From: Pseudoscleropodium purum
Taxonomy: Eukaryota; Streptophyta; Bryopsida; Hypnales; Brachytheciaceae
NCBI GenBank assembly: GCA_963969395.1
Contig: OZ017797.1
Coordinates: forward strand, 10,354,001-10,418,000
Direction: 5' to 3'
Length of the DNA stretch: 64,000 nt
A program made the translations under genes and the position numbers. How positions within the stretch are numbered: the stretch's first letter is position 1; each line of letters begins with the position of its first letter. Shown here in pieces: positions 1 through 10,400 of this stretch. The notes below the pieces were generated by a model. The model did not search any database. It was given only the letters and a program-made list of their open reading frames with translations, and had not been told where the DNA came from.

Positions 1-2063
1 CAAAACGGATCTCACGCCAACGCTGGGGCTTCGGGATTCGGATCTGTGCGAGCTAGGGCGGGAGATCGTTGCACTTCGCGTGAGCATCAAGAACACCGCA
101 AAGGCCAAGTCCTCGGGGAAGATCACTCTCTTTAACTAGTGCAAGGACAAAAAGCTGGACAGGATCGTCATGAACGAGATCATGTGGACCAGGAAGAAGC
201 ATCCCCTTCCCTGCAAGGACCAGGGTTGAACCCCATATATTGACGAGGATTGGATGGAGCTTGCTGAAAAGGAGGGGTACTCAGCGGCCGTAGTCCGAAA
301 CGTCTGGAAGGACATGATGAAGTTCACGGACGCCAACAACTGGTTGAAGGGGCGAGTGAACCCTATGAATCCAACAACGGACAAGTCGACGGATGGCAAG
401 GCGCCGGGGGTCTTCTTCACGACGTTGGCGAACTACGCCAAAGTCGAAATGCCTCCGACGCTTGGGAAGTCCGCCGAATTGAAATACGAATGCTATGTCG
501 GAGAGAGTATTCCTGAGGTGGTCGACTTCGTCCGTCAATCAAAGGGGAATATGGCGCTGGAACCCGAGGACAAAAAATTCATTGTCCTCTTTGGGTATAC
601 AGATATGGGGGAACCGGTTCTAGTGAACAAGAACGATTTGCTCGATCTAGCACTGGCCGCTGAAATCCCTGAGGTGGACGGTCCAAATATCGAAGAGACC
701 GAAGCGTACATCCCCCTGCCAATGCTCCTCATCGGGAACTCACGTTTCCGAGATTCTGTCGCGACGGCCTCGTCCTCGTCCTCGTCCTCTTGGTACTACC
801 ATTCGGTGTACTATCAACCATCTCCCTGTGGAGGCTTTCAGAAGGCAGAGATTGAATCCATGCCTTTGGTCACTCTGTCCTTGACCTTCCCAAAGCCCGA
901 GGACAGGTCCAGTATTTTCCCGGTCTTCAAGCACTTCATTGGGATCAACAAGGCACCCGACTGGTTCAATGTCGACGTTGAGGGCGAGGTCGACTGGAAT
1001 GGCGGGATGTGCGGGGTTGGTCATGGACTTCTAGAGAAACTGATGATGCCGACCCTAAAATCCAAGGATGCCACCGTCATCAACATCTGGGGGGGCGGGA
1101 ACATCACGGAGATCGCTCTGGTAAGTTTTCTTATCCCTTCTTCACATTTGCATTGTTCAAAGGAAGTGAAATCCTATCGGTTGGCAGCCAATACAACATG
1201 TTACTCACTTGTACTCCATGGGTTCGCAGAGGAATGGGCGGGCCGTCATGGAGTTCGTTCGGGAGGAGGACGGATTGCAAAAGGCCACGGAACGTGTGAG
1301 GGGAATGAACCTCATCTCCTCGGCTTCCTTGGGACCTTCTTCGAGGACGCTTGCGTTGACAGACCGGGAGGGCGCAAGCGGATCGGGGCAAGTGTCGCCT
1401 ACGGCATCACATCAACAACTGCGGCCGATCTCGACCCTCAATCTAACGGAGACTCCGGGTGGCGCTGCTCAATCTCAACGGCCGCAGGGTCAGTCTCAGG
1501 AGCGACCAGCACTTCAGACGTTTCAGATTGACTCAGACAGTGATGGCCCCCCGGAAGAGACACTCATTCGAAGGCAGCGGCAACGACGTCCTTCATCTCC
1601 GCGGCGTTCTCTCAATCTCCCCCCGGCTCCAAATTCGGAGCCGCACGGGATGCTCCGACCGGAAAATTCATCGGTCGCAATGGTCGTGGACTTGTACATT
1701 CAGCCACCGTCAGAGGAGATTCGCAAGATTCCACAGGCTCCAGTGGTCAGTCCTGCGACAGAGCCTCAAGTGGGAGTCACTGCAATTGGCCACCCGGCTA
1801 CTGCAGCTGACATTAGTATCGGCTGCCAGCCGACACCCATGGTGGTTTCCCCGCCTGAACCACGACGGGGAAGAAGCAAGGGGGCCACGCTCGAAAAGGA
1901 GTCGGAGTCGGCGGACTCGCGGAGGTCAACTCGGGTTCAGCAAAAGCGGAAACGACCAAGTGACGAGGAAGACGGTGGCGCGGCGGCGCGGGAACAGGAC
2001 TTCCCAAATGAAGCGATGTCTCCCGCTCGATCTCAGAGGCGGGCTCAGACTGGAGGTTCGTAG
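1..2063 (+). pseudogene. ParB-like/DNA-methyltransferase-like element gene, 3' part (copy A)
   Basis: The gene is cut by the window edge; the full copy is at 19952-23761. Two exons are supported: 1-1120 and 1230-2063, joined by a 109-nt GT-AG phase-0 intron that contains a palindrome at 1175-1193. Read through, the frame carries in-frame TAG (137-139) and TGA (228-230) codons, so it looks broken or needs an unseen splice. Around the splice the protein reads INIWGGGNITEIAL then RNGRAVMEFVRE, which resembles the FxGxG SAM-binding motif and following strand of N4/N6 DNA methylases, with a GR..E..Q..A..R pattern behind it. The last 250 residues are Ser/Pro/Arg-rich, basic and low-complexity. A palindrome inside the coding tail (1817-1835) encodes SIGCQPT. 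Methylase activity is doubtful because I see no DPPY-type catalytic motif. Confidence 0.6.
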
Positions 2064-2291
2064 GCGATAGACATGCTCCACGATGTTTGTGGAGTATCTA
2101 AAATAGCTCATGTATACGTAGCATTGCCTGGCTCAGACTTGTGCGTAGACTTGTCAGTAGGAGCCTTCATCTCCGTAGACTAGAGTACTTATAGACTGTG
2201 TCGGCTGCCAGCCGATACAGTGCACGAATGTTTTGTCATGTACCTAAGTTCATTGCATCTCATGCTCTATGTATTTCGTTTTGCAATGCAG

Positions 2292-3160
2292 ATGATGACT
2301 CCAAAACTTCTGAGAAATTCCCCGCCACCGCGTTTGAAGGTGGGCAGGAGTGTGACAAACCAGCTCTAGAAGAAAGGGCAGGGAACACGTCTAGTGTTGG
2401 CCCGTCTCAGGTAGCGACTCCGAAGTTGTTTCTTTTTCTTGAGGTTCAGGGAACTCTGCTCTTCTATGAGCCCCTCATTTTAAAAGGGAAAAGTATGCAT
2501 CAGGGGTCGCAAGTAAGAGCTCGACCAAGTCTTCAGGAGTTCATCAGGTTCTGTAAGGGTCAGGACATTCAGATCGTTTATTGGTCGCATTTATCCAAGC
2601 AAACTCTTGAGCAGCGTCTTCATAACCTGAAATGGAAGGCGCCGGATATCGGAGACGATTACCTGGCTTTTGGACAGGAGTACTGTGACGAGAGTGCTTA
2701 TTGAGACCCTTAGAATCCCACACAACCAATTTTTTTGAAGCGTCTCGCAAGGATTCTCGGGTCATCCTCCTTGTACGATAATGGGGCCACGATCAACAAC
2801 TCATTGATCGTGGATTACGAGCCCTATCGGAATGTTTTGAATCTGCCATATAGTGCGATTCATCCACCCCCGGTTACTATGTATTCGGAGAGTTCGCTGA
2901 AGGGTGAAAAACTGCCTTATCTCCAGGCGACGCTCATCCCGTTCATTAAACGGTTTTTGTCTTCGGGACTCACGGTCCCAGAGTTTTGTCAAAAGAACTC
3001 TTCAGTTGGGATTGTACGCTGTATGCCGGGCTCTCCTCTTCATAATCAGTTCGTGAATGTGACACCGCCATATCAAAAGGAATTCGAGGTGCCATATTCA
3101 CTGGAGGAGCTGCAGGCCATGGGAATTCCTAGCCCACGGGACCTAATGGAGGAGGCGTAG
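2292..3160 (+). pseudogene. FCP1/NIF-like HAD domain, degenerate (copy A, first)
   Basis: The exon begins after an acceptor at 2290-2291 (TTTGCAATGCAG). The product resembles the CTD-phosphatase-like FCP1/NIF family: KLFLFLEVQGTLL, then VRARPSLQEFIRFC, IVYWSHLSKQT and, 3', VDYEPYRNVLNLPYSAIHPP. The catalytic DxDGT signature is replaced by EVQGT and the downstream DD by DY, so phosphatase activity is unlikely. Two in-frame stops, TGA at 2702-2704 and TAG at 2711-2713, interrupt one continuous frame between the two halves of the domain; restoring a coding codon there would keep the family alignment. A palindrome ends exactly 74 nt upstream of the acceptor dinucleotide's last base. The product may be an inactive binding module, or simply decay. 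Confidence 0.6.
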
Positions 3161-3611
3161 TGTATCGGCTGCCAGCCGACACATATTTTTGTAGATTGTA
3201 TATATTCTCTGTAGATAAAGGAGGACGTCTAGAGACCACATCTTTTGTGTACATTATTTTCTTTTGTATTGATTAAACAATTTTTTTGTAATGAAGGCAT
3301 TTCAGTCCAATTTTTCCTAAAGCTTGCGCATGGGACACTCACTCTCAAAGCATTCAAATGTTTCCTTTGAAAGTTTCAGCATTAGGTCTTGGTCATTCTA
3401 ATCAAGTGATCGCAATAATGTAGGTGCAAGCATTCACTCATTTGTGCACAATCTATCTGGCACCTTTTGTTTGTTTCTCAATATGAATTATTGGCTGTTG
3501 TCTTGTGTCAGGCCGTAGTATCGGCTGCCAGCCGATATCAACTGGCTTGTCTTCTTTCAGTGGATGTTGATGTTGTATAATCTTGTAGCTACTAACTCAT
3601 GTTCTGTTCAG

Positions 3612-4262
3612 GAGTCCAACGTGGGCCATCCACAGTCGTTCAAGAAATGTGTGGTTCTATGCGTCACGGGACTACTTTGTTATCTTGACCCGAATATCGA
3701 GGTGGACAAGTCGGACCCGCACAGAAATGTCATTAAAAGGCCAGGGCTAGTTGCAATGTTCATGACATTGTTTGAAAAGTTCCACGTAGGAATTTGGTCC
3801 AGGATGCCAATAGTTGATCTTAGGCCTCTGCTTGCGCACTTGCTTCCAAAACATGGCAGAGACAACCTAGCGTTCGTTTATGGCAAAGAGTACTGTGTAG
3901 ATAGCCAGAATTTCCCGTGGTGCTACAAAATGCTCTCAATACTTCACACTAAGAGACCATCCAGGATGACATGCTTCACGGACCAAGTGCTCATGGTCGA
4001 TGTGTGCCCGCTTTCGCTCAGGAGGACGCCGGATCCGGCGTGCTATATTCCGCTACCATTTACGGGGGATCTCAATTTCCCGAATATTAGTAGAGTTATT
4101 CCGAACATTTCAACGGATATTATTCCATTCATTTATCCCATGCACGAGCATGAGTCAATCTCGGAATACATGAAAGGCGCAATCAGACCGGGACAATTAC
4201 ATTATGAGGTTGCACAGTCAATCAAGTACGGGAAGCCAAACTGGAATGGGATATTCTGGTGA
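3612..4262 (+). CDS. Second FCP1/NIF-like HAD domain, catalytically degenerate (copy A)
   Basis: An uninterrupted 216-codon exon follows an acceptor at 3610-3611 (GTTCTGTTCAG). It resembles the same FCP1/NIF-like fold: KKCVVLCVTGLLCYL, KRPGLVAMFMTLFEKFHVGIWS, then an extended C-terminal half ending in a TGA at 4260-4262. The nucleophile motif reads CVTGL where DxDGT is expected, so both Asp residues are missing. A palindrome (3519-3537) again ends 74 nt before the splice acceptor. The join to the preceding HAD exon is unresolved: the obvious donor near 3157 gives a phase mismatch, so these may be two genes or one broken tandem-domain gene. The divergence of the two domains suggests an old tandem duplication. 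Confidence 0.55.
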   Translation, partial: ESNVGHPQSFKKCVVLCVTGLLCYLDPNIEVDKSDPHRNVIKRPGLVAMFMTLFEKFHVGIWSRMPIVDLRPLLAHLLPKHGRDNLAFVYGKEYCVDSQNFPWCYKMLSILHTKRPSRMTCFTDQVLMVDVCPLSLRRTPDPACYIPLPFTGDLNFPNISRVIPNISTDIIPFIYPMHEHESISEYMKGAIRPGQLHYEVAQSIKYGKPNWNGIFW

Positions 4263-4899
4263 TTTGCCCTACATGGTGTTGGCCGCCAGTCGATACCCTT
4301 GTAGAGTGGAATCGAGGGGGGCTTGAATACCTTCCAATCTCGTCCCCTTTACCTTATTCACAAATTTGAATTGCTTTATTGTCAACGCCAGTCTTATCGA
4401 ATCGACTGCCTCTTCACTTCAAGACCTGTTCTCTGGAGTTTTCTGGGGGGGATATTGGCTGCCAACTGGTATGAGTAATTCAGTTCATTGGATCGGATGG
4501 ACTCAGGGTTTAGGGTTTAAGGAGGAGCATTCGTTGCTCTTCATCTTACAGATGGCTGCCATAGTCGATTTTCATAGTTTACGTAGTGCAAACACTTTCA
4601 TAGATCTAGGTGCTTTAGAGAATGATGTTAGGAATCGGTTGGTAGTATCAGGCGGCAGCCGATACTTTGTTCCAAATTTGGACACAACATAGGAGCTTAT
4701 GAAATTATTGATTTAACTACTAATTGTAGGCTCTGAACTCTATCATTGGCCGTGTGTTGTGGTACTTTGGTTTGTTTAGTGGTTGCGTCCATTTCTGTTC
4801 ATTGCTTATGACACACAAATCTATGCATTCGACTATATCGGCTGATGGCCGATTTATTTCTGGACTATGGATTTGTCCATAATTAGTTAAATATCAGTT
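4263..4899. other. Terminal non-coding arm of element A
   Basis: No credible gene is present; a 108-codon open frame at 4366-4692 has no recognisable domain. The arm carries four decayed palindromes, two tandem plant telomere-type units (TTTAGGG-like) at about 4506-4518, and the terminal inverted repeat at 4861-4899, whose core TATGGACAAATCCATA (read on the minus strand) is itself palindromic. Confidence 0.6.
4861..4899 (-). repeat. Terminal inverted repeat of element A
   Basis: Read from the outside in (minus strand) it begins AACTGATATTTAACTAATTA and continues through GGACAAATCCATAGTCC. The same sequence starts copy B at 17116, and a slightly altered version ends copy B at 29916. Confidence 0.8.
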
Positions 4900-5350
4900 T
4901 TTAGTATCACTTGTAAGATATTTTAGCACTTTATACCTTACATCTTTGAGAATTTGTCATTAATTCACAATATATACAAAAATTATAGAACCACTTGCAA
5001 TCTGATTTGTAGTCCTTTACAATAAGCAAAATTGTTGTACATTTTCTAAAGTGTATTGGCTATGCCATAGAGCTCATATGTACACTTTAGATGTAGTTAC
5101 CTCAAAGTATATGCACTTTTTATCATCTCTACTATGATTTGACCTCCTAATGAGGTTGTAAGAAATTAGTTTCACCTAGAAGATTAGTGTGTTATAGTTG
5201 TATTTTTTTGGAAATTGGTTAAATACAATAATATTTGAACTTGCATTGAACAAAATAGTATGACTATTGTAAATTAAAGTCACATGTACTATTAGTACAA
5301 ATTTGTATAAATATTACAACTAAGCATAGTTTCCATTATTAAATATTTAA

Positions 5351-5397
5351 ATTAATCTTTATTATAATATCTTTAAATTAATCTTTATTATAATATC
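5351..5397. repeat. 26-bp tandem duplication in AT-rich DNA
   Basis: A 26-bp AT-rich unit beginning ATTAATCTTTATTATAATAT occurs at 5351 and again at 5377. The surrounding 4900-7100 region is otherwise AT-rich intergenic sequence without a gene. Confidence 0.75.
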
Positions 5398-5444
5398 TAT
5401 ATCTTATTTTAATTTAGACAGAACTATCTAAATAATTATGTTGA

Positions 5445-6375
5445 TTTATCCTCTAAAGGTTTTGGACTATGTTTTCACCAAAAATGCTTCAAAATTGCCA
5501 TTTTAGTATAAGTACCAAGTTTTAAAAAAAATCATTTTTGGACATTTGCAACCAAATAATGTTAGAGTACATTGGTTTGAGAAAATGTGGAAAAAATTTC
5601 AGAAATTTTCACTATGTAAATTGCAAGATAATAGCATTTGAAGTGATAAAAATCCTTTTTTTGGCCCTGCAAAAAATTAGACCTTGTAAAGTTGCACTTT
5701 ACAAGGTCACATTCGTAAGAAAACATGTCTAAAATGGTGGTTATTCTTAAAATTCATTATTCAAGGAAAGTTGGCTACATGCTTGAAAAATTCCGATCAT
5801 TTGGAATTGTACAGCATATAGAAAAGAAATAAGTAGAAAAAAGTATAGAAAGATTCAAAATTCAAAACTGTTAAGAACTTATTTATAGAATTGAAAAATA
5901 TCAATACCAATTGTTGTAATGTTGTAATAAATAATCCAAAATCTATGATTTTTTTTTCAAAAAAATATTGAAAATTGAGTTTGATAAAAGACTTCAAAGT
6001 TTTCTTTAGTGAACAAAATTAATAAGTGCCTGCAAATTAAAACTCTTCATAATTTTCATTTCATTAATAAAAATGGAAAGATTCAAATCTTTCCATGAAT
6101 ATATAAGTCTAGAAAACCAATTTCAGATTTTTATTTTTGAAAAAATTAATTTCTTAAGAAATTTTGGGATGCCCCAAAATCAATGAAAATTACATATCAT
6201 GCAATTACTTTTTTACCATGCAATCAAAAGTTATGAAAATTATTGGTCCTTAAAGATATTCCTTAGACACATGTTGTGTGAAAATTTGAAAGAAAAAAAA
6301 AATTTCATTTGTAGTGAGTAGTTCAAAATTGCTATATTGCCAAAAAAATGTAGTTTGGTCTTTTAGAGGTTAAAT
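5445..6375. repeat. Possible AT-rich repeat unit with short terminal inverted repeats
   Basis: The left edge reads TTATCCTCTAAAGG and the right edge read backwards gives TTTAACCTCTAAAAG, an inverted pair about 920 bp apart. Related AT-rich fragments recur near 43.72-44.55 kb, 48.33 kb, 55.7 kb and 57.24-57.47 kb, for example the phrase ATTTCAGAAATTTT followed by a TAGATTGCAAGAT-like stretch. No coding capacity is seen. Element boundaries and class are uncertain. Confidence 0.35.
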
Positions 6376-7099
6376 CTAATTAGGCTTATGACCTTAGCTG
6401 ATCATTAGCAAAAACATTGTTCTTTGCATTTCTTGTTTTTACATGTACTTTGAATTGTGGAACACAATAGTGGGGGTGAGCACATAGGTATTGATGTGTT
6501 CGCACTGTATGTCTATATAGTTGATTTTTTGTAATTGAATTACATGGGGGATTGCTTGTTAATTATTTATTTGTGGTCAATTTTGTTTAATACTAGAAAA
6601 GTACTTCTGAAAAATTCGCCAAATAATCAAGGGATCATATATTGAAATTCATTTGAAATTCATGAGCAAGTTTAACTAAGGATATAAGAGAATTCACAAT
6701 AAGTATGTCATATCCATATATATTGTATTTATACAGATATAGATATACAACATATTTATATTTCATACTCATACACATATATTGAGGGGGTGAATATTTT
6801 TTCCTTCATTATACTCCTTGATTTTTAGGAGCCAATATATGGTGCCAATAGTGTTTGCATAGTGATTCTTCGATTTCATTACAAATTCAAGAACTATACT
6901 ATAGAAGTTTATAACATATTTTTTCTCTTTTTAAACAACTGGATAAGCTCATAACGATTTAGATGAGATCAATGTAATATGGTCTACACTATTTTCAATC
7001 TATCTGAATTAGTGTGATAGTTATCAGTATTCATATAATTTCATCTTAATTAATTAATCACGCTAATTCGACCATATTCATCCAAATTTCATCCAATTA

Positions 7100-7439
7100 C
7101 CCGGGTAGGTTCCGGTGCTCAGGTTCCGGGTACAAGACTTTGCGTTGAAGCCACTCCCGCAATCTTCACGAGAACGAGAACGGCGGTAGCAGCATCAATG
7201 TGCCGCAATACTCACCCCAACAACACCTCCGACGCTTGCATCAATCAGGAGCGATCGCGAACCTTTCTCACCTCTGCGTGAAATCAACTTGCTGTGCATT
7301 ATCTTCAGCTCCTCCTCTGAAGAATTAGGGTCCCGAGCTCGCACATTAGGGCTTCTCTATGGCTGGGAAGCGCGGGAGCCTTGGACTTCGTTGCGATGTT
7401 TGAAAATTTAACTGCCTATCTTTTATCTGAAGCTTCATT
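7100..7439 (+). promoter_or_regulatory. RECQ2 promoter/5' leader with a short upstream ORF
   Basis: Base composition shifts abruptly from AT-rich DNA to balanced sequence near 7100. Telo-box-like ATTAGGG motifs occur at about 7325 and 7345. A 14-codon upstream ORF (7359-7403, ATG to TGA) ends 36 nt before the main ATG at 7440; it may lower translation of the helicase. The transcription start is not visible. Confidence 0.45.
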
Positions 7440-10400
7440 ATGGAGTCCGATCTAGAACAGCAGCTGCGACTAGTGGACCAAGAGCTTCAGCAAGTTCAAG
7501 GTCCGTTCAGTCGGTCCTTGCAGAGGAATCGCTAATTTCTTGTTGCTCGGGCGATAATTTGAGTTTCTGCGTTTCTTAAAGTTTGGAAATAGTGATTAGT
7601 CGAAGGTGTTGGATAACCTAAGATGAAATGCATTTTTTTTGGTGCATTTGAAATCAGGAGTGTTATTATCCTAGAAAATTGTGTCGTTTCTGGAGCTTTC
7701 TCAGTGCTCTCTGTTTTACTGTGTCGCAAGTAGTGCTGTAGTCGATTGTGTGCTTCGAATTGTGCTTCGATGAAATGCATTGTTGTCTGGAAGCACGTTC
7801 ACCTGTTGTAATGGCGTGATATGCAGATCAAATACGGTTGCTCGTAAGCCATCAGGACAGCCTGCTTGAACAACAAGCTGAACTCCAGCAACTACTCTCG
7901 ACGTGCAGGTAATTTTTATAATTACGAGTCTGGGACTGGAATGGTAGTCTATTCGATTTCTGTAGCCTTAATTGTAGCTAAATTTTCCGTTTCTGTTGAA
8001 TATGCAGCAAGGTCATTTTCATTTGTTTCAATTTCCTGATAAGTTAACGAGAATGTGTACTCCTTAGAGAAGAAATATTATAGGATGTCACTTTGCTCAA
8101 TTCCTCCTTTGGTCTGTATGCAGAGATGTTGCAGCTCATGATGCGAATGGCACCGGTGCGGGAGCATCTAAATCAGGAAAAGAAGACTGGTTAGGTTCCT
8201 TTGGCTGGGACGACCGAGCTGCTGATATCCGATTGAACCTTTTTGGTATCAAATCTTATCGTCAGAATCAGCAGCAGGTATGATTTCTTCGTTTTCTGTT
8301 CTCAGAGTGTATTATTTCTTCTCGATCTGCTGAATTAAACTTTTCATTGACCGAAGTTTCTTGTTCTTTTTACGAGCTACATACTTAGGAGTGGCTGGCA
8401 GCCCTCGCAGTTCTACAATTTTTGTGTTACCAAGACCCGCCAAAGAGAAAATTAGTAGCTTAGAGATCTAGTATTGACCAGCAAGTTGTGAACTGAATCG
8501 TTGTATTTGTTTGTGACTTGGCCAGATCATTAATGCAGTAATGAGTGGAAGGGATGTAATCGTGATTATGGCAGCAGGTGGTGGGAAAAGTCTTTGTTAT
8601 CAGCTGCCAGCTTTATTACGCTCTGGAACGGCACTCGTGGTCAGCCCTCTACTATCCCTTATCCAAGACCAGGTATGACCCGCTGTATTTCATTTGAATG
8701 CATGTTGTTTAAATTCAATTGCATCTTTGGTCGACGCGCCTCTGTCAGCAGCTCCCTAAGTGCCGAATGTATTTGTGTCTTTCTGAATTTTTGAGGTGGG
8801 TACTCTGTTGCACTATTTGTGCAGGTGATGGGCCTCACTGCATTGGGCATTTCCGCTAGTATGCTCACGTCAACTACAGGGAAAGAAGAAGAGAAGTCTA
8901 TCTATAGATCCCTTGAAAAGGGAGAGGGTGATCTCAAGATCTTGTACGTCACACCTGAGAAGGTTGCAAAAAGCAAACGCTTTGTATCTAAGTTGGAAAA
9001 ATGCAATCATGGCGGCCGCCTCTCTCTAATAGCTATTGATGTGAGTTATCTATCTCATGTGCATATTATGGTTTTACTTTGTACCGAGTTAGAGTTTTTG
9101 TTTTATCAAATCGATGGTGAAATATTGTTTTAAATGTTGCAGGAAGCACATTGCTGCAGCCAGTGGGGTCATGACTTTCGTCCTGACTATAAGCAGTTGG
9201 GCATTCTAAAGAAGCAGTTCCCAAGAGTGCCTATCATAGCTTTAACTGTGAGTGTGATCTTTCTGACACTGTTTTTGACTTCAATGGGTGATGATTTGAA
9301 ATTTGCATCGCTCCTTGGGAGCAGTTGGGAGCAGTTGTAAGACAATGTGTTTGATAAGGTTGAGGTAGCTGAGGTTATAGTACTTGCAATTGAATTATGT
9401 GCAATGTCTTGCATAATTATTTCAATACCAAGGAATAGGATGATACAGTCCGTGGATCTCAGGGTAAAGAGAATGTTGTGTGCAAGGCTACGGCTACAGA
9501 GCGTGTTCAAACGGACCTGAGGGAAATGTTACAAATTACACGTTGTGAGAAATTTGTCAGCACTGTCAACCGCCCCAACCTTTTTTATGAGGTGTTAGAC
9601 TCTGAAAATATTCATATTTTTGACAATTCAATTGATTTCAATGTGATGTGATATCTTGTAATTATCTTTTAGGCTGTCCAATGAATTTTAAATGATTGAA
9701 TCTGTCAGAAATCTTCGACTTTAATATGTGACTTCTTGTTATGCAGTGGGGTTCAAATTTCTGAAATTGTCAGGCTTACACATTGTTTAACTATGTAACT
9801 TTGATATCGTGGGATTGGTGGTCATTTAGGTGCGAGAGAAGAAGTCCAACGGAAGTGCAGCTATTGATGACATTGCATCATTCATCTTAGACAAATATTC
9901 TGGGAAAGAATCTGGCATCGTTTACTGCTTTTCCCGAAAAGAATGTGAGCAGGTAAGACATATTCTACACGTTTTACATGTTGAGATTACATTTGAAGGC
10001 TTCCATCTGGAGTTCGCTTCTGAGAATTTTTTTCGCAGATGCCTTGTTGATTTTTTAAGTGAATGTAACTTTTGCATATGCTTTGGAGTCTACATAAATC
10101 CTGCCTTCGAAGTATTCGCGCTCTTTCTGCAGAATGGGAGCTAGTGAACTTGTCTGATTACCGATCGATTTCAGATGTACCAAATTCAGAATGGTGGACT
10201 ATGTTCACTTGAGACTCATCTAGAAAAGAAATTGATCACAGGCCTTAGTAGAAGATTACGGGACGAGCTCTGCATTTTGAACTTCGTGACATGTACACTC
10301 AGGTTGCAGGGGAGCTCCGGAAGCGGGGAATTTCGGCTGCTCATTACCATGCTGATATGAATCCTGAAACAAGATCATCTGTTCATACACGGTGCAAAAT

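Larger units (their letters stand above)
1175..4854. repeat. Dispersed 19-bp palindrome, nine copies in element A
   Basis: Copies start at 1175, 1817, 2199, 3163, 3519, 4277, 4453, 4646 and 4836; each is 19 bp. The consensus is TATCGGCTGSCAGCCGATA, two 9-bp complementary arms around one C or G. Positions 2 and 18 often read G and C instead of A and T. Copies 3519 and 1817 are close to consensus; 4277, 4453 and 4836 have decayed arms. One lies in an intron (1175), one in a coding tail (1817), and the others in introns, spacers or flanks. Confidence 0.9.
1..4899. mobile_element. Element copy A: end of a large palindrome-rich DNA transposon, inverted relative to copy B
   Basis: This block is the reverse complement of 17116-22014: position x pairs with 22015-x, no indels are visible, and the only difference I saw is at 638 (T here, C in copy B, synonymous Leu). 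Identity stops at 4899, after the terminal sequence ending AGTTAAATATCAGTT, which is the terminus also seen at both ends of copy B. The rest of the element lies left of the window. It carries the 3' part of the ParB/methyltransferase-like gene and two HAD-like blocks, all on the plus strand here. Near-identity implies recent transposition, recent inverted duplication, gene conversion or an assembly duplication; the window cannot separate these. Confidence 0.8.

Noticed and set aside
1..2713. Alternative genetic code or selenocysteine to explain TAG/TGA codons
   Set aside because: Neighbouring host genes use the standard code, and decay or deamination is simpler.
4506..4518. Chromosome end or telomere
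   Set aside because: Only about two TTTAGGG-type units occur and they lie inside the element, so this is not a telomere.
4366..4692. 108-codon open frame in the terminal arm of the element (mirrored at 17323-17649)
   Set aside because: It has no domain, contains two decayed palindromes and telomere-like repeats, and looks like chance openness.
8391..8412. TGGCTGGCAGCC in a RECQ2 intron as a stray palindrome copy
   Set aside because: Only the central bases match; the TATCGG and CCGATA arms are absent.
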